DNA of 64,000 nt, from positions 1-64,000 of the forward strand of contig DASPKX010000113.1 in assembly GCA_035627835.1 (NCBI GenBank). Direction: 5' to 3'. Origin of the DNA: DASPKX01 sp035627835 (GTDB lineage Bacteria; Verrucomicrobiota; Verrucomicrobiia; Limisphaerales; SXQI01). Positions within the stretch are counted from its first letter, which is position 1, and each line of letters starts with the position of its first letter. The translations under genes and the position numbers were made by a program. The notes beneath the pieces are model-generated. The model worked only from the letters and a program-made list of their open reading frames with translations, made no database searches and had not been told where the DNA came from. Shown here piece after piece: positions 63,901 through 64,000 of the stretch.

Positions 63901-64000
63901 TTCCTCCTCGATCAGCCGAGGCAACTCTTCAGCAATCTGTTCGGCGCCTGCATCGGAGAGGTCGAGAATGGGCAGCTTGATGCTCGCTGCCGGCGCAATC
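60979..64000 (-). CDS. Non-ribosomal peptide synthetase, terminal C-A-T module (5' part outside window)
   Basis: The minus-strand frame is open from the window edge to a TGA at 60979 (about 1006 residues visible). A condensation domain shows HHLVFDGWS (about 63785-63807) and later blocks. The adenylation domain carries YTSGSTGTPKGAM (A3), FSFDVSAWEFF (A4), NLYGPTEASIEVTYW (A5) and LNSNGKVDRKAL (A10 Lys). Reading the eight-plus-two pocket residues by eye gives DVWHFSLIEK, almost the serine code (DVWHFSLIDK type). The carrier domain has GGHSLLAMQV (Ser at about 61219-61221). There is no thioesterase or reductase; the protein ends with a short tail LSDEEVERLLSELSKG that may dock a partner. Confidence 0.93.
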   Translation of the reverse strand, partial: IAPAASIKLPILDLSDAGAEQIAEELPRLIEEEARTPFDVTRAPLMRTRLIQVNSKENILLVTLHHLVFDGWSVGIFFKELLALYKDGPSAHLPELEIQYLDYASWERETLDKERIAALVGYWKQELQGAPALLELPTDRPRPKVQSNHGRCESLQLPEKLHAELKSFCKREGVTPYMVGMAAFQALLHRYSGQDDIVVGSPIANRTQAQTEPLIGFFANTVLARGRFHNTLTFRQLVAQVKESTIKAQAHQEVPFDKLVEEIQPERNLSYNPIFQVMLSVYETPSAGEGGGVNFDFIDVETVTSKFDLTLFLITSGNSLTARFEYATDLFEAQSIRRMLGHFETLLKSALATPDEAVQQLQLLTAAEERQIVQQWNDTTVDYKAPQLVHELVERHAAATPNAVALRFNGQSMTYAEMNARANQLAHLLRANGVKPDSFVAVCMERSFEMVLALVAAMKAGGAYVPIDPSNPADRISFTVQDAEAPVLLTQSHLLTKLPVTGARVIAVDQSAELKAQPTTNPAVPLTPQNLCYTIYTSGSTGTPKGAMNTHVGVANRLLWGQATYNLTAEDRVLQKTPFSFDVSAWEFFWPLTSGAQLVIAPPGLHRDPAGIADLVNREGITIIHFVPSMLQAFVDEARARTCKTIRKTFCSGEALPAPLQNRFFSILPQSELHNLYGPTEASIEVTYWECKPDPNATAVPIGYPIANARLYVLDKQMRPVPVNVPGELHIGGIPVARGYHKRPELTKDRFVPNPFVPGETLYKTGDLCCFRADGRIDYLGRLDHQIKIRGFRIELGEIETIIASHPDVRETVVVARQENGDNRLAAYCVPKNGRSISIDELKERLRAKVPEYMVPSAFVILDKLPLNSNGKVDRKALPAPVFTSDDTHYRAPQSEEEQKLARIWCEVLNLEKVGVGDNFFDLGGHSLLAMQVISRVRTTFGAELPLMTFFQEPTLEAMSSYISRAESVSPTSQIKRTVSIAAPEPDVANLSDEEVERLLSELSKG

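Noticed and set aside
60979..64000. A complete NRPS gene starting at 63924
   Set aside because: The apparent start is a TTG inside the condensation domain. The frame is open to the window edge, so the true start lies outside.

Overview
The window looks like a chromosomal segment of a Verrucomicrobiota bacterium, probably from the Pedosphaera/Limisphaerales side of the phylum. This is inferred from gene content, not from a marker alignment. Two very large secreted 'PVC-type' haem-binding proteins (propeller, HEAT repeats, CxxCH), an adjacent DUF1800/DUF1501 pair, secreted proteins with a small beta module ending in an FYR/FYN-type motif, and many short REP-like palindromes all fit that group. 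GC content is moderately high and most genes look vertically inherited.

Left edge (1-2650): accessory DNA. A truncated tyrosine-recombinase-like integrase runs off the left edge. It is followed by an intact tRNA-Tyr and an IS110-family transposase broken by one frameshift, with a structured non-coding stretch upstream of the transposase.

2650-11350: housekeeping genes on the minus strand: thiH-thiS (thiamine thiazole synthesis), a secreted repeat/SHOCT-like protein, and the sucA-sucB-lpd operon (2-oxoglutarate dehydrogenase).

11350-29000: a MEDS-domain sensor protein, the DUF1800-DUF1501 pair, haem-binding giant 1, the primary sigma factor, a nucleotide pyrophosphatase/phosphodiesterase, an AspT-like transporter, a TerB-AAA ATPase, a methyltransferase and a secreted propeller-like protein.

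29000-42050: a DUF2892-like protein, a hybrid histidine kinase with a LOV (blue-light) domain between receiver and kinase modules, an ECF sigma/anti-sigma/envelope protein operon, rpsB-tsf, DUF1963 and cupin genes, a receiver-PATAN response regulator with two small partner genes, aroB, and a NYN-domain nuclease-like gene.

42050-51500: a copper/silver-type efflux locus (two small Cys-rich exported proteins followed by an overlapping cusC-cusB-cusA-like operon), then a GAF-GAF-PAS histidine kinase.

51500-64000: an MsbA-like ABC exporter, haem-binding giant 2, fumarase, a GYF_2-cyclic-nucleotide-binding protein, a stand-alone CoaB-like ligase, a membrane-anchored cupredoxin-like protein, and the 3' end of a non-ribosomal peptide synthetase whose adenylation-domain code reads as serine-like.

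The observations I consider most worth following are the LOV kinase, the serine-coded NRPS module with no thioesterase, the possible IS110 guide RNA, the ECF sigma operon with its unknown third gene, and the receiver-PATAN gene set.
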